Source: Pseudevernia furfuracea | Taxonomy: Eukaryota > Ascomycota > Lecanoromycetes > Lecanorales > Parmeliaceae | DNA length: 64,000 bases | Assembly (NCBI GenBank): GCA_022315425.1 | Contig: JAIUPT010000039.1 | Location: 806,001 to 870,000, forward strand | Reading direction: 5' to 3' | Shown here: in pieces, positions 1 through 11,841 of the stretch | Layout: every line of letters begins with the position of its first letter | How positions within the stretch are numbered: position 1 is the first letter of the stretch | Made by a program: the position numbers and the translations under genes | Notes under the pieces: generated by a model | Databases searched by the model: none | Seen by the model: the letters and a program-made list of their open reading frames with translations, nothing else | Told to the model about the DNA's origin: nothing

Positions 1-1936
1 AAGAAAAACGGTGGTCGTGGTAACGAGACAGATCGCGACACATACAAGATTCCAACTCGCAAACGACTTTGGATTTATCAAATTGGAGACCTGTCCAGGT
101 GGGGCCGGAAGCGCGACGACTTGGTTGGGAGAAGACGCCATCACAAGCCAAACATAACAAACAAGCAATCTCTGATTTCTGATCCGTAGAAGTCGCTGCG
201 GGAAGGAAGCACAAAGTTTTTGTTGGGGAAGAAACAGGGAGAATTTTGGCTGCATCAACGAGATTCGAAAAACGGAGATAGGGTTGCTGCTTGTACGAGT
301 AAATGAGGGGGGATTTGTTTCACACACACGCTGCTCGCAGCCATCACACGGGGTCGGCATAACACATTCTGGCCTTCATCCAATAACGTTTGCAAGGACT
401 TGAGATCAAAAATCACGCCTTTCAAACTGGCAGGCTTCTCACTAAAACCCCCCAAGCGGAATCGAAGGTGATGATGCACACCGGCGGCTTCCGATTGGCC
501 AAATGCACACTGCCTTCTTCCGATTGGCAATCGCAAGTTCCTCAAGCCGTGCTGACTCGCAGCGATCGGAGACCCGTAAGGCGGCGCTCACATGCAGCTC
601 TCCGACGATGCGAGGAGGAAGCAGAAGGGGGTTCGCTCCCCAAGATGACCCAGGGGGGCCTGCGGAGAAGGGTCTGAGAGGCGAAAGCGTTTTTTTCTCA
701 GGGGTAATGGTGTCTCATCCAAGCGGATTACCAATGTTGTGAAGATCGATCCTCGTGGTGCAGGCGGAAAAGAGGGGCTTAATCTAGTTACAATGCTGTA
801 GGGGGCTCCATGGGTGTGGGGTTGCTGGGCCGTAGCTACTACACCCTGAGTGATTTTGAATGAATTACACGCTATTGCCATCAATGGCCTCCCCACACAG
901 GTGATCAGCAGGCCCTGCATACACAATCAGCGCGGTTATGACCCTTCACGTTTCAATGCCTTCCTTACCTTGCACCTGCAGGTATAAGCAAGCCGTCGCA
1001 GGGGGTTTAGGAAAAAACGTTCGGTTCGCTTCGGACCGTCAGAGTCATCCTCCTGAATGTTATTCCTTCAAAAATATGCATCAATCCGTCTCTCTCTCTC
1101 TCTCTCTCTCGGGCCTCAAGTCCTCGACCCCACCGAGATTGAACCGGAGCCCGTCTCTCTCTTGGCTTGCCCCTCTCTCTCTCTCTCTCGGACATGGGGA
1201 CCTTTTTCGATCCCATTGGTAATTTGATGCAACGGCGCAATGAAAGCTGCTTCGTTCCTACGCGAGGCCGAAGCACCAATGATAGTGCGTTACTCACGCT
1301 CTTCCAACGCCAAACCCCCCCCCCCCGGCCCCCGCGTCTCTTTGAGCCCATGTAAGATGGTGATTAGCGCAGCTGCCGATTCCGCTTCCCCCCGTGCGAT
1401 AATTCACGCATCATGTGCGCCTGATGACCTTTCTTTCTCCTGCCAAGCCTACCTATCTCGCTGTCATCCCGGTCCAACGAACGTGACTTTGTCCTGAAGG
1501 TACTGCTTGCCTGTTCAATGTCCGAGTCCTGACGTGCATCATCGGAGCGAGAACCTTCTACTCGCGATCGGTAGCGCTAAGATCAGTTGGGAATTTTGGG
1601 GGTTTTGGCATGTGAAATATCCCCTCTATTCGTGACTTTGGACCCGTTCTCACATATCAAAACCTAGAGGGACCAAGATGGAGAAGTCCATGAAGAGTGT
1701 TTCTTGAAGTTCTCTCTCGCCATGAAGCTGATGGCAGCGATGCTAAGACATCTAGACAATACAAGTGAACGAAATAAATTCTACCACCTCCTTTTGCAAG
1801 GTCTACTCAACGAGGCCTCTATCAAGATAGCCAACAAGCTTCGAGTAGCTGACGACAGAACTCTTGGAAAACGAAACGATAGCCAGCAAGACATTCAGAC
1901 ATCTCACAGCGTACAAATATCTCCTCGAGCATCCCC
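1..1936. other. intergenic, low complexity, no supported gene
   Basis: No reading frame here has recognisable protein character, and the short frames on both strands overlap one another. The stretch holds CT microsatellites near 1090-1110 and 1176-1190 and a C run at about 1314-1328. The last few hundred bases are probably the 3' untranslated region of the helicase gene that ends at 1937 on the minus strand. Confidence 0.6.
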
Positions 1937-4824
1937 TCATCTAAGCAACTTCTCGATATCACCCATTCGTGCCGTGCTTCCCTCTTTCATCCTCTTCCCC
2001 GTCTTCTCCTGAAACGCAGTCATCATCAGCTTCCGCTTTTCGGCGTGAATGTTCAAGACTTGATCCTCGATACTATCATTCATGACTAGCCGCCAGACGG
2101 TGGTAGGTTTCTTCTGCCCTAACCGATGAACACGGTCGACAGCTTGATCTTCGATCGCTGGCGCCCACCACGAGTCTGCTAAAATCACCTGATTGGCCGC
2201 GACGAGGTTGAGACCGACAGAGCAGACAGCTAGACTGGCGAGCATGATTGTGCATTCCGGATCCGTCTCCAGAGCAGTCAGTGAAGCGTCACGTTGATTT
2301 GCACGCATCGTCCCATCGATACGAGCGTACTTGTACCCGTTGGCATCAAATTGGGCTTGGATGATGTTTAGGAAGGAAGTCCATTGGCTGAAGATCACGG
2401 TCTTCGTCCCAGGTTTTTTGGAAGATGCCCTCAAGATATTTAGTAAGGCTTCGACCTTGCTACTGCTCGTATCTGTGTCAATGTCGGGCTGATCAGAGGT
2501 TTCACCAAGGTCAACTGCTGGACCAACGAGGGACTCAAGCTCCAGGGGCTCAGCTCGGCACATTGGGCACCTATGCTGGGTCTCAATAACCCGCTCGATA
2601 CATTCGGAGCCGAATACGTGAGCGCAAGCTGTGATCACGGGGTTGTGCAAGTTCTCCAAACAGATTGGGCAATCTTCCCGTGATTCGATATTAATCTGCA
2701 GCATATCTTGCAGGGCCTTGCGGTTCTCGGGCGTGAGATCCACGACCTTTTGAGACTCCAAGGCCGAAAGGACCGAGGTTACACGCTCGCCGCATAGCTT
2801 CCAGTGATTGCACACTTGTCGGAGGCGAAGCAGCACTTCTAGAAGATGGCGGTAAGTGTCCTGGCCTTTGCCGTTGGAGTTGGTCTGGTTTTGCTGAACT
2901 GTGTGAAGTAGACCCTTGGCTTCGGCTTGCAAAGCCTCGTATTTCTCCTTCTCGTGATCCAGGAAGTCAATGCGGTGGACATATTCCGATAGCTCGGGAA
3001 GTTTGAGATCGACAAACTTCATTTCCTTTTTGCGGCGAAGGCAAATTGTGGCCATCAGAGCTTGAAGGAGCAGGCTCGCATTAACGTCACCTTGGTTGAG
3101 TGGTCGGATCAGAATACTGTTGAAAATTTCCAGGCGCTCTAAACCTCCAGTCAGGCCGATGAAGCGGACTAGAGAAAACAAGTCCTTCAGGTTGTTGATG
3201 ATGGGTGTTCCCGTCAAGACCCAACGAGATTGAGCCATCAGATTCAATGCTGCGAGCGCTGACTTGGTCTGCGGGTTCCTGATGATATGGCCCTCGTCTA
3301 GGATGACCCGACGCCAATCCACGGAAAAGAGACCTTGTGGGCGCGGCACAGATGGAGGATTCTTCTTGCCACGAGGGAAGTATTCAGTTGCCAGGGTTCC
3401 GTAAGAGGTTATCACCACATCATACTCCCCAAAGTCTTCCGCCTTCATGGGTTTCTTGTTGTTGCCGTGATATACCAACACACGAAGAGCATGATCGGGC
3501 TTAATGTGATGAGCAATCTGCCCGCTCCAGTTGCTCATTACTCCTACAGGCGCGATGATCAGGGTTGTCTTCGATTTGATTGAGACATTCGACTCCGCAT
3601 TTACGATCAATGAGATCATTTCCAGAGTCTTGCCCATGCCCATGTCATCGCTCAATATGCCTCCGCTTGCGAGAGTGGGCTTCTGGTTCTTGAGTGAAAA
3701 GCTGGTAGCAACGTTGGTATAGATCTGGCCACTCCGAGAGCATTTCCACAGCTGTACTGCATCATCGGAACCAGCTGAGGGAAGTTGAGGATTCTCTTTC
3801 TCCAACAACCATGCAAGTGCTTGACGTTGGTATGGCAGTAGCTGAGTTGCGAGTTTCTTTGGACATTCAGCCATTGGCATTGCGGCCAATGCATCTTCGC
3901 CAGCTCCGAACTTCTCGACCACACTGCCAACTTCCCTGGGGTTGAACCGCTCACTGCCATTGATGAAATCCTCAAGGTTCTGACTGGAACTTCCATTACC
4001 CTGAGACAGCGTGCCAGCGTAGTCACTCTGGCTCGAATGCCCCCATTGTTGGCCACCTCCAGCGGCCTTTCCACCTTTCCCTTTCTTTGCGGCAGCGATC
4101 TTCTTCAATTCCTCGGCCTTGCGTTTCTTTGCCTCCCTCTCTTTCTGATCGATCACTGCCGAAGGCAGTCCGTCCGCTTTCATCTGGTTTCGTAGGTTGG
4201 CTCGCTCGACGGGCTCGCTAGTTCCAAACAGCTTCAAGGCAATGGGACAGTCGTAAGAGCCCACGTGACCTGAAAGAGACCCTTCCACCAAGAGAGCTCC
4301 GGAATCCTGGATTTGCATTAGCATTTCGCAGTTTAGCGAAGCTGAAGGTCTCACCATGTACTTGGCCAACTTGCTTGCCATCGTTCTTGGTATGTGACCG
4401 ATTTGGGCGCGTTGCACATTCTCAACGCGAAGGGCATTTGGGTCGTAGGGGTTGGATGGTTCCCTACGAAAAATGACGTATTCTCCAAGTGTCGCATGGC
4501 CAGTGTAGTATTGGACGCCCACAATCTTAGTATCCAGGGTGCCTTGGGAGAACAGGGACGTCAGCAAGGCGGGGTCAATCTTGTTCTGATCCTCAACATA
4601 CCGTAGAGTTGGTAGCTTTGCGTGACAGAATCGTCGCCATCCTGAGAAGAGATAATGATGTCTTCTGCATCCGCTTCATCGCCTTGCTCCATCCAAGAGT
4701 CGCGCTGAGATTGTGTCACATCTCCGGGAGGACCTCGATTGGGCTGGGTTGGAAACCCCACATCGTCATCTCCTGCCAGGTCGATAGTATCGAACTTGCG
4801 CTTGCCATTTGCAGTTGGAGCCAT
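1937..4824 (-). CDS. HLTF/Rad5-like SNF2 helicase with HIRAN and RING domains
   Basis: Predicted nuclear DNA-dependent ATPase and ubiquitin E3 ligase of the Rad5/HLTF group, which acts in DNA damage tolerance at stalled forks. Exon 1 is 4602-4824 and exon 2 is 1937-4542; the 59-nt intron (GTATGT..AAG) joins LYG to TLDTKIVG, giving 942 residues. Order: acidic N-terminus, HIRAN domain (about 75-180), lysine-rich linker, SNF2 N-lobe with Walker A GMGKT near 376 and DEGH box near 490, RING CPICLENL..CPMCRAE at about 699-737 inserted between helicase lobes, and helicase C lobe ending in the HRLGQ motif. The RING has Gly where the fifth zinc ligand usually sits (CAHVFGSEC). The HIRAN-helicase-RING-helicase order is that of HLTF. 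It is shorter than yeast Rad5, so the exact orthologue (RAD5 or a RAD16/HLTF-like paralogue) is open. Confidence 0.9.
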
Positions 4825-5722
4825 TGCTACTGTTGTTAGCCGCACAATTGTGGTGATGCAAAGAAAGGCGATAGATCAGATAAGTAAAAGCGCGTCAAAA
4901 AGAAGCCGATTTCTTTTGCTTGACATTGCTTGGCATTTCTTGGCGTCGCGCACTCACGTGTTCCATCCTGTGACGCTAGCCAGAGTCAGAAGTCCGCTGA
5001 AGCTGATAATGATAGCTATCAGTTCAATTCATAGCAATCCACGACTGCGCCTGAGAGAAGTATTTTCCATTTTATCATTTTGACTCTTTAGACTGCTTTA
5101 GACTGCCGTGGACATGCATATTGTCTCTTACACAATGAGAAGATTGTAGGTAAGGATCGAAAATGATGCTCTACATACTGGAACATGAGTTATTAGTTAT
5201 TGCCTCTGGATCGATTTGATTATCGTCCAGTTCGCCCCCCCTCCTCTCCTCTTTTTTTCCTGTTTTGAAAATTGAGATAATAAACTGAATTCCCTCTCAA
5301 TCTTCCTGTACGGAAGCGTCTCCGGAAAGGCATTCTTTTCCCTTCAGCCTTGCATTTAGTTTTTGCTTCTACTGACGCCAGTGGTTCGATGTGGCTGATT
5401 GCCGTGGGTTTTCCATGGTTGACGTTCCGCTGTCTTGGCTTTAGTGGTGGTGGCTTTACAGATGAGGAGCAGAGTGGAAGCTTGGCGATTGCGTTTGCAG
5501 TGAGCCTTGCTAAGATATGATTTCTGATGTTCACAAAGAGGCGCCTTTGGCACACAGTCCCGAGTGTTTAGCTTCCATCGCATCCGAAAAGCCATCACTA
5601 TGGCCACTCTCGTATGAAAGATAATAGCTGACCCTGCTCTGCGGGACCGTCTCTGATTCTTCAAAGCACACACAGCTCCATAACAACTTCAGTCTACACC
5701 TTCACTCCAGCATCCCATCAAG
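4825..5722. other. divergent intergenic region
   Basis: Lies between two genes that diverge from it, so it should hold both promoters. The part just upstream of 5723 is pyrimidine-rich (about 5226-5265 and 5690-5720). I see no further gene. Confidence 0.55.
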
Positions 5723-6274
5723 ATGAAGCCCACATCTCTCGTCCTGCTCTTTGCCGCGACAGCACTGGCCGCCCCGCAGGCAACAGTATCAACCGCGGCC
5801 TCGAGCACACCATCCGCGGCGACGTCAAGCACACCCTTAGCTGCTTCCTCAAGCACCACTCCTATCACGACGGCCTCAAGCTCATCGATCTCCGCCGCCT
5901 TGGCCACCTCCGCCCTCTCGACACCAACCTCCGCATCATCCACCCCGTCCGTTTCCAGCACAGCAACCGCCTCCGCACTGAAAACCTCCACCTCTGCCCC
6001 TGCCAGATCCAAAGCCGTCGCCACCAAGACCAGGCCCACCGCGAGCCCATCCTCCGCCTCCCGCCTCTCAGCCCTCAACGCCGCAGCCTGCAAGACGGTC
6101 ATAGCCGGGAATGCCGCCACCTTGGCGCAGATTACGAGACTGAAGGCCGTCGGCCTCAGCGTCCCGCCGTACCTGTCTGGATACCTCATCGCTGCTAAAG
6201 CGGCGGAGTCGGAGTTGGGTTGTTCGGCGTCAGCTTCGGCGTCAGCTTCGGCGTCGGCGTCGGCGACGGCTTGA
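5723..6274 (+). CDS. small secreted Ser/Ala/Thr-rich protein
   Basis: A 183-residue single-exon protein of unknown function. Residues 1-17 form a typical signal peptide (MKPTSLVLLFAATALAA). Residues 20-115 are almost entirely Ser, Ala and Thr, which suggests heavy O-mannosylation. A more ordered segment near 116-168 (SRLSALNAAACKTVIAG onwards, ending ESELGC) carries the only two cysteines, which could pair. The C-terminus is a run of Ser-Ala dipeptides from an imperfect hexanucleotide repeat. There is no clear GPI-anchor signal, since no hydrophobic tail follows the Ser-Ala run. It could be a cell-wall or effector-like protein; I recognise no named family. Confidence 0.7.
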   Translation: MKPTSLVLLFAATALAAPQATVSTAASSTPSAATSSTPLAASSSTTPITTASSSSISAALATSALSTPTSASSTPSVSSTATASALKTSTSAPARSKAVATKTRPTASPSSASRLSALNAAACKTVIAGNAATLAQITRLKAVGLSVPPYLSGYLIAAKAAESELGCSASASASASASASATA

Positions 6275-6990
6275 TGGGGACGTTGATGGCTATGGATGGG
6301 GATCGGATATAGACGTGGCGATTAGTATATCGGAAGGTAGTAATATAGACGGGTGGAGGTAACTGCTAGAAGAAGAGTACCTGCCGATCAAAAAGCTTTG
6401 CGTTGGTCTTCTTTCACTCGAGATTGCAACTGCTTGAAACGAGTCATGTATTCAGAGTAGTGATTAAAAAAATTAATTCTTCGGAGTTCCTTCTTCAAGT
6501 CGGCCGACCCCCTCGGGGAAATCCACTCACTCACTCACTCACTCACCTACCTACCTACTTGAGCTGCAAAACTCGCAATCTCCGTTGCGTTGGTCTTTCC
6601 GTGGCGGAAACCCCCGATAGACCGTTCAGAGGCACCGCGCGCTGTAGGTCCTTGTACGATGATGGGGCTGAAATCCAATGAATACCCCACCACATGTGGT
6701 GCCCAGCAGACAAGAGCTCTGAAGCGCGAAATGAAAAAAAAATTGGCCATCACGAAAGGAAAGAGACAGGGACGAAGCTGACCCTCGCCACTTTATTGAT
6801 CATCAGCATGATTTCTCGCGTTGCTGGAGTCATCCCCGACCAAATATGTATATGTACAAGAGAAACAAAAACTGTACAAACCCATTGATGCGAATTCCTA
6901 TTTGTATTGCAGTGTCGAACGGAATGATGCAGCTTATTAGACGTTGCCACTCAACTTCCCCATCTTGTGGGTCTCATTGACGACATGTTT
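6275..6990. other. convergent 3' intergenic region
   Basis: Holds the 3' ends of two convergent genes. Apart from an ACTC/ACCT tetranucleotide tract near 6526-6562 I see nothing organised and no supported reading frame. Confidence 0.5.
6526..6562. repeat. (ACTC)n/(ACCT)n microsatellite
   Basis: Tandem four-base units (CACT then CTAC) run without interruption for roughly nine copies in non-coding sequence. Confidence 0.8.
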
Positions 6991-9619
6991 CTATTTCGTG
7001 GTCCCTTCCTTCCCATGCCATCTCCTCAACGTGTCCTGCGCTGTCGCGATCTTGAGTCCGATCCTCGCATCCAGTTCATACTTCTCCCAAGCCGCCGCTT
7101 TCTCTATCCACTGCCGGTTCTCCAGTCAGTGACTTCCTTTTAAAAATTGAAAATTGAGTCAGAAGAGAGGTTGCGGGAATCAAGATACTTCCGCAACGTG
7201 TCTTGCGACTCAAATCAGGGTATGGATTAGGAGATACAGGGCTGTGGCTGTGGAAGTCGCTTACACTCTCACACTCCTTTACCCACTTGGTTACCTCCGC
7301 CTCCTTGCCATCCCTCCTGGCCTCTCCTCTCTGCATCCAGCAGTTGACACCCATCTCGTAATTAGCAGCAGGTGCCGTCCAATCGTCTTTCAATCCCCCT
7401 TTCAATTCATCTTTGTCGTAGCTGAGAACGCCAGATCGTAGACTTTTCTTCGCTTCTTCATAGCGCTGAATATTCCTCAAAGTAGTGGCGTAAAGCACCG
7501 ACAGCAACGCTTTCTCATCCGGCCCTTCGCGCTCCCAGTGTGGGTTCGAAGTCTCGCTCCAGGATAGTCGCGAAAGACTGTGCTCGAGCTGACTCGTATC
7601 CATGCGCTTGTACCCATTCCAAAAAAATATCATTTCTTCGACCGGACTGACGCCGACAGCATCAATCAAGGGAACGCTCCAGTCACGGGCGCGAGATTCC
7701 CATTTCTGGAGTTTGCGCGTCACGAAAACATCAAACGGTAGCTGGCGCGCCATGAATTTCTTCTTGCCTGCGTGCTTGGGTGCGAGTTTGAGTAGCTCGG
7801 TTGCCTTTTGCGCGTAGACAGCTGCCTCGGTGGGGTTCAATCTCTTGTGCTGACGGTACATTTCGACATTTGCAGCGCCTGCAATGTAGTAGTAGAGGGT
7901 ATGGGACCAGTTGTTCAGATCAACGCAGGCGATAAAAGACTTGGCACAAAGGGCGTAGTCGTGCATATACATTGCGTCGAGCGACTTTTCAAACATTTGG
8001 AGAGCTTCCACTTGCTTGAGTGGGGACTTGGTGGATTTTTCGAGTATCGAGATGGCGGTAGAGAGGTGGCGATTTGCGGCTTGCATGCGGGCGGCCTCCA
8101 GGAGCCAGAGGTGGGATTTTGGATGCCGCCTCCGCATTTCTGCGAGGAGGGCTTCGCAGCGATGTTTGGGATACCCTTCGACGGAAATCTGGTCGATACT
8201 GGTTGGGTCAGAGTCAGGGATGATATCAGACATGCCGATGAAGGTGTTGTAGTATCCTAATACGATCAGGCCGGCCATAGCACCGTTAATATTATGGAAT
8301 TTGCTGGCCTGCCAAAGCATCCGAATACCACGGTCCTTGTCGCCATGGAAGCCAATAATGAAAAGCAATTTTCCAAAGGCAGGCGGGATCATAGCAATCA
8401 TAACTAAAAGTAACCCGAAACAGAGATTGGCACCTGAATGAATGAAAACATCTATTGGATTAGCGAAGACATCGGAATCAGGGTCATGGTCGAGCATCCC
8501 ATGGCTGGCGGCTGCATTATATGATGGGGGTACGTCTTTCGCGCTCGACGTGCCTTCACCGTCGAGTGACAAACTGTCTAAATTCGCAGTCGTTCCATCA
8601 TCTGCATCATAAAATTCATCTTCATCATCATCATCTTGCGCACCGTTGATGCGCCCATCTTGTTGTGCGGCTGCACTGTTTGGAGCATTTGGAGTTGGAT
8701 TTTGGAATGAGCGTAAAGGTGGCGGCTTCGATGTAGCACCACCGAATCCTCCTGGCATTTCTTTGATCAACGGGGCTGACCTGTCAGACCTGAAAGATTC
8801 CACTGATTTTCTGCTGGGCGTATCTATGCCCGTTCCACTCCTCTTCCTCATATATCTGGTCTCTGCATCTAGTATTTCATTGAGCGTAACATATGCTTTT
8901 CGTAGCTTGTAGAACCCCTTGATGCTCTCCGTGAGACTTTCGTTCAAGACTCCGATCACTGCGCTCATCAGTTGTGTTTGTGCATGGCAAAGGGCAAATT
9001 CGGCGCCGGGAGAATAGATAGCAGATCGGTATGAATGGCCGTCTTTCTGAGCTCGTCGACGGTCTGTGGAGGCGGTCGTCTCGGCATCTGCTAATCTTTC
9101 TGCGGCTGGAGGCACGTGACACATCAGCAATCGTCCCGAATCATTTGGGAGTACCACTTTGGACACACCCTCGCGCATTATCTCCGGCTCGAAACCAAGC
9201 GTAGCTCTCAGGAAAGCAACCATGCCCTTTGCCAGCTATGGTACCATATTCTTCATCAGCCAACAATCTTCACCCCCAAAGCCAATCAGCCTGGAACCTA
9301 GGCAGCCGAGAAGGAATATTGGCACACCTTGTGGAATGACGAGTTTCCGTTGGCCAAGCCAGCTTCCGCGCTTTCGAGGTCATCGTCCATTATATGTTTT
9401 GCGGCTACATGAGGCATCCCGTCAGCCTTGTCCTTTTCGAAGCTGAGATCTTGAATCTGGGGTAGTACCTCGAAGGGCCGCCTCCACTGAGTAAACAGGT
9501 CAGTAACGCCAGCACCGCAACTGAGATGACACAATCATACAACTTTGAGGTTCGGCCAATGTGTCCAAGGATTGTGTGGAGGCATTGGCCGATTTCGAGT
9601 GAATCCATCCTCGCAGCAT
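6991..9619 (-). CDS. IML2: IML2-family (DUF3808) mitochondrial outer membrane/TPR protein
   Basis: Homologue of the yeast inclusion-body clearance protein IML2 (TTC39-like). Exons: 9541-9619, 9469-9486 (only 18 nt), 9328-9404, 9169-9235, 7265-9105 and 6991-7110. These join without a stop into 733 residues. The joins restore the family N-terminus (LEAALRAAKHIMDDDLESAE, then GNSSFHKLAKGMVAFLRATL) and the C-terminus (AAAWEKYELDARIGLKIATA). A low-complexity acidic insert (DDDDEDEFYDADD) precedes the conserved core beginning PIDVFIHSGANLCFG, which contains a hydrophobic segment (LLLVMIAMIPPAFGKLLFII). The rest is helical repeat. The 5' part depends on the microexon: without it the frame breaks or the conserved ALRAA segment is lost. 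The start at 9619 gives the short basic N-terminus usual in the family. Confidence 0.87.
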
Positions 9620-11841
9620 CCTCTTCCCGAGGTCCCTTTGTCTCTATTCAAGCGGCTTTGGTTCGGACGAGATAACAGTTTAAAGAAGCTTCAGAGAGCG
9701 AAAAGGAAACAGTATGTAGGAAGTATCTTACAAAGGAAAGTCAGCTTGGAGCCCATTAATAATGTCGTGTGCCAAGATATCAGGCGGTGTTTCGGCACTG
9801 GCTTTAAGGGGCAAGCCGCATGGCCTTCGTACTCGTATCTACCCGGTAATGCAGTTCTTTTTAGTAGATTTTCAAAACACAAACACATCCAAGATATCTT
9901 CGCAGCTAGGGATCTTGGTAAGATATTCCTACTTGAAAAGCTGTATGGAATTCGATATTATTCTCAGTAGCTTTGTCTAGAAGATTCTTTCCTCTAGTGT
10001 TACGGGCAAGGATTTATTATCAGGTGTTGCACTTCTGGATAGATTGCACTTCCAGGTAAACACGAGTCATCTGATATATTGTTGTGTTTTACCATGATCA
10101 AAATACCAATAAAAAGGGCTTACAAAGGAGTGCTATACTTACGCGGCAAATGAAACTTCCTAGGAGATATTCCAAAAATGAGGAAGTTTCAGTCATATTT
10201 CAGAATAATGTTCCAAGAGGCACCCTGCTGATAATTATATCAGGCAAGCCAGAGCTGACACCACCCGAATGCGAAAGCTCATTTGTGCGCCTAACAATTC
10301 TACGTCTCCATCCGGAATAGCGAAGAATCCGAGCCGACCCTTCGCAGTCTTTTTAGTGTAATTACAGCCATTGGCTTCTCTCTACCTTTTGCACAACGTC
10401 GTCGGTTGATCGTGGCTACTGTGGAGATACCGAAAGACTGAATGCATCCCTTTACTCCAAACTGGCGCCAGCATATATAGACATCCGTCTCGTCCCAGCG
10501 GAGGGACAAGGATGTGGTGGAGGTCGCGGTGAAAAGGTCACAAACACATCTCGTGGATGTGTCTTTGTTTATGCGTTTTCTGCTTTTGTGTCTGATGGAG
10601 GCAAGCTGAACTCTTCCTGCAGGGTCTGTCACTCGCGGGAGCTTCATTGTAGACCTCAAACCCAGCACACCAGCTACAGTCAAATTGTCGTTCACCTAGC
10701 GATTGTCTTTGTCAAGAAGGAGAAGCATAGATTGAGTGTGAAGGAAGCTAGGTACCTAGTTCTGTTAAGGAAAATTGTACGCTAACGACTCACAATAATA
10801 GGACAAAATAGGCTTTTGAACTACAATCACAATCTCACATGGCGATTACGCCATCCACTATTATCTGCTTTCTTTTGATGGGCGATCGACGGCGCTAATC
10901 AAAAATGTCAATCAATATTTGAAATCGCTTATGAAAAGCTTGTTCCATGCAACCTTTATGCATGCATGTCGCCAGCACCATGGGAGCTGTGAGCCAGAAT
11001 ACGAAGCAGTCGGTGGAACATGTCTTTTCGCGAGTACCAGGGAAAGAAGATAGGTAGACACAACAGGAGTGCACACTTACTTGATGCCAGCAGGGAAAGC
11101 CAACAGACATGAAATTGGAAATACTGCTTCACGGATAAGATCATGTGGTTGAAGCTGAGCCGTGGTTTGGAGCTTTTCTTTTCGGTCTACTCACATTAGT
11201 GCGCTGCCTATCAACCTGCCTTAGCTTAGGTACGGCGCGCCATCTTGCGTCGCGGGCGAGCCCTGCATGAATAGGCCAGGAGCCTAGCCCTGGCGAGCCT
11301 GGATAAATAAGGTAAGGTACCCTAAGGCTTAAGGGACCTTACCTTAGTTGACAGTCATTTCAGCCCTGGCGATTGGCTGGCTGGACTGACCCGCTTTATC
11401 GTCGCACCCACTGCAAGTCACTAAGGTAAGTCACTCACTCTACGACCTACGTATCCGCAACCTTTACCATTAATAATATTAATTATCCGGAATGTTGGAC
11501 AAGTCAACACCAATATGTAATAAATCCCCGCCATGAATTCAGAGCTAATTGGTGAATGCTTCAAAATTGCTCCCATCTCCTTTTGACAAGCTCCTTTTCT
11601 ACCGGCTCATCACCTTTAAAGACGCTTCTTGCTGCGAGTGTTGATTTGAGAGACTATAGTCTCTCAAGGGAACATTGTCATCTATTGACAACCTAATGAG
11701 CACCCATTCAAATCTCCCCTCACTGCTGCAGCGAGATTCATTGCACGTGCTACGCCTTTTAGCCCTGTCCCGTCTAGTAGCCTAGACTCCCTTTCATCCT
11801 TTGTCCATTCCCACCAGCCCTCATCCGGCCTTGTACGGACC
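9620..11841. other. long intergenic region, no supported gene
   Basis: About 2.2 kb with short overlapping frames on both strands, none with recognisable protein character; the longest, near 10300-10695 on the minus strand, does not look like protein. Around 11220-11420 the sequence is rich in AAGGTA/TACCTT words and contains a palindrome listed separately. The final part must carry the promoter of the membrane-protein gene at 11842. Confidence 0.55.
11308..11346. repeat. short inverted repeat (AAGGTACCCT palindrome)
   Basis: The left arm TAAGGTAAGGTACCCT at 11308-11323 is matched by the reverse complement of AGGGACCTTACCTTA at 11332-11346, with one base missing in the right arm. It could form a hairpin or cruciform. 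Similar AAGGTAC-rich words occur near 11226 and near 63118-63140. Confidence 0.6.

Noticed and set aside
10300..10695. 131-codon minus-strand frame
   Set aside because: No domain, signal or splice context, and composition unlike neighbouring genes.
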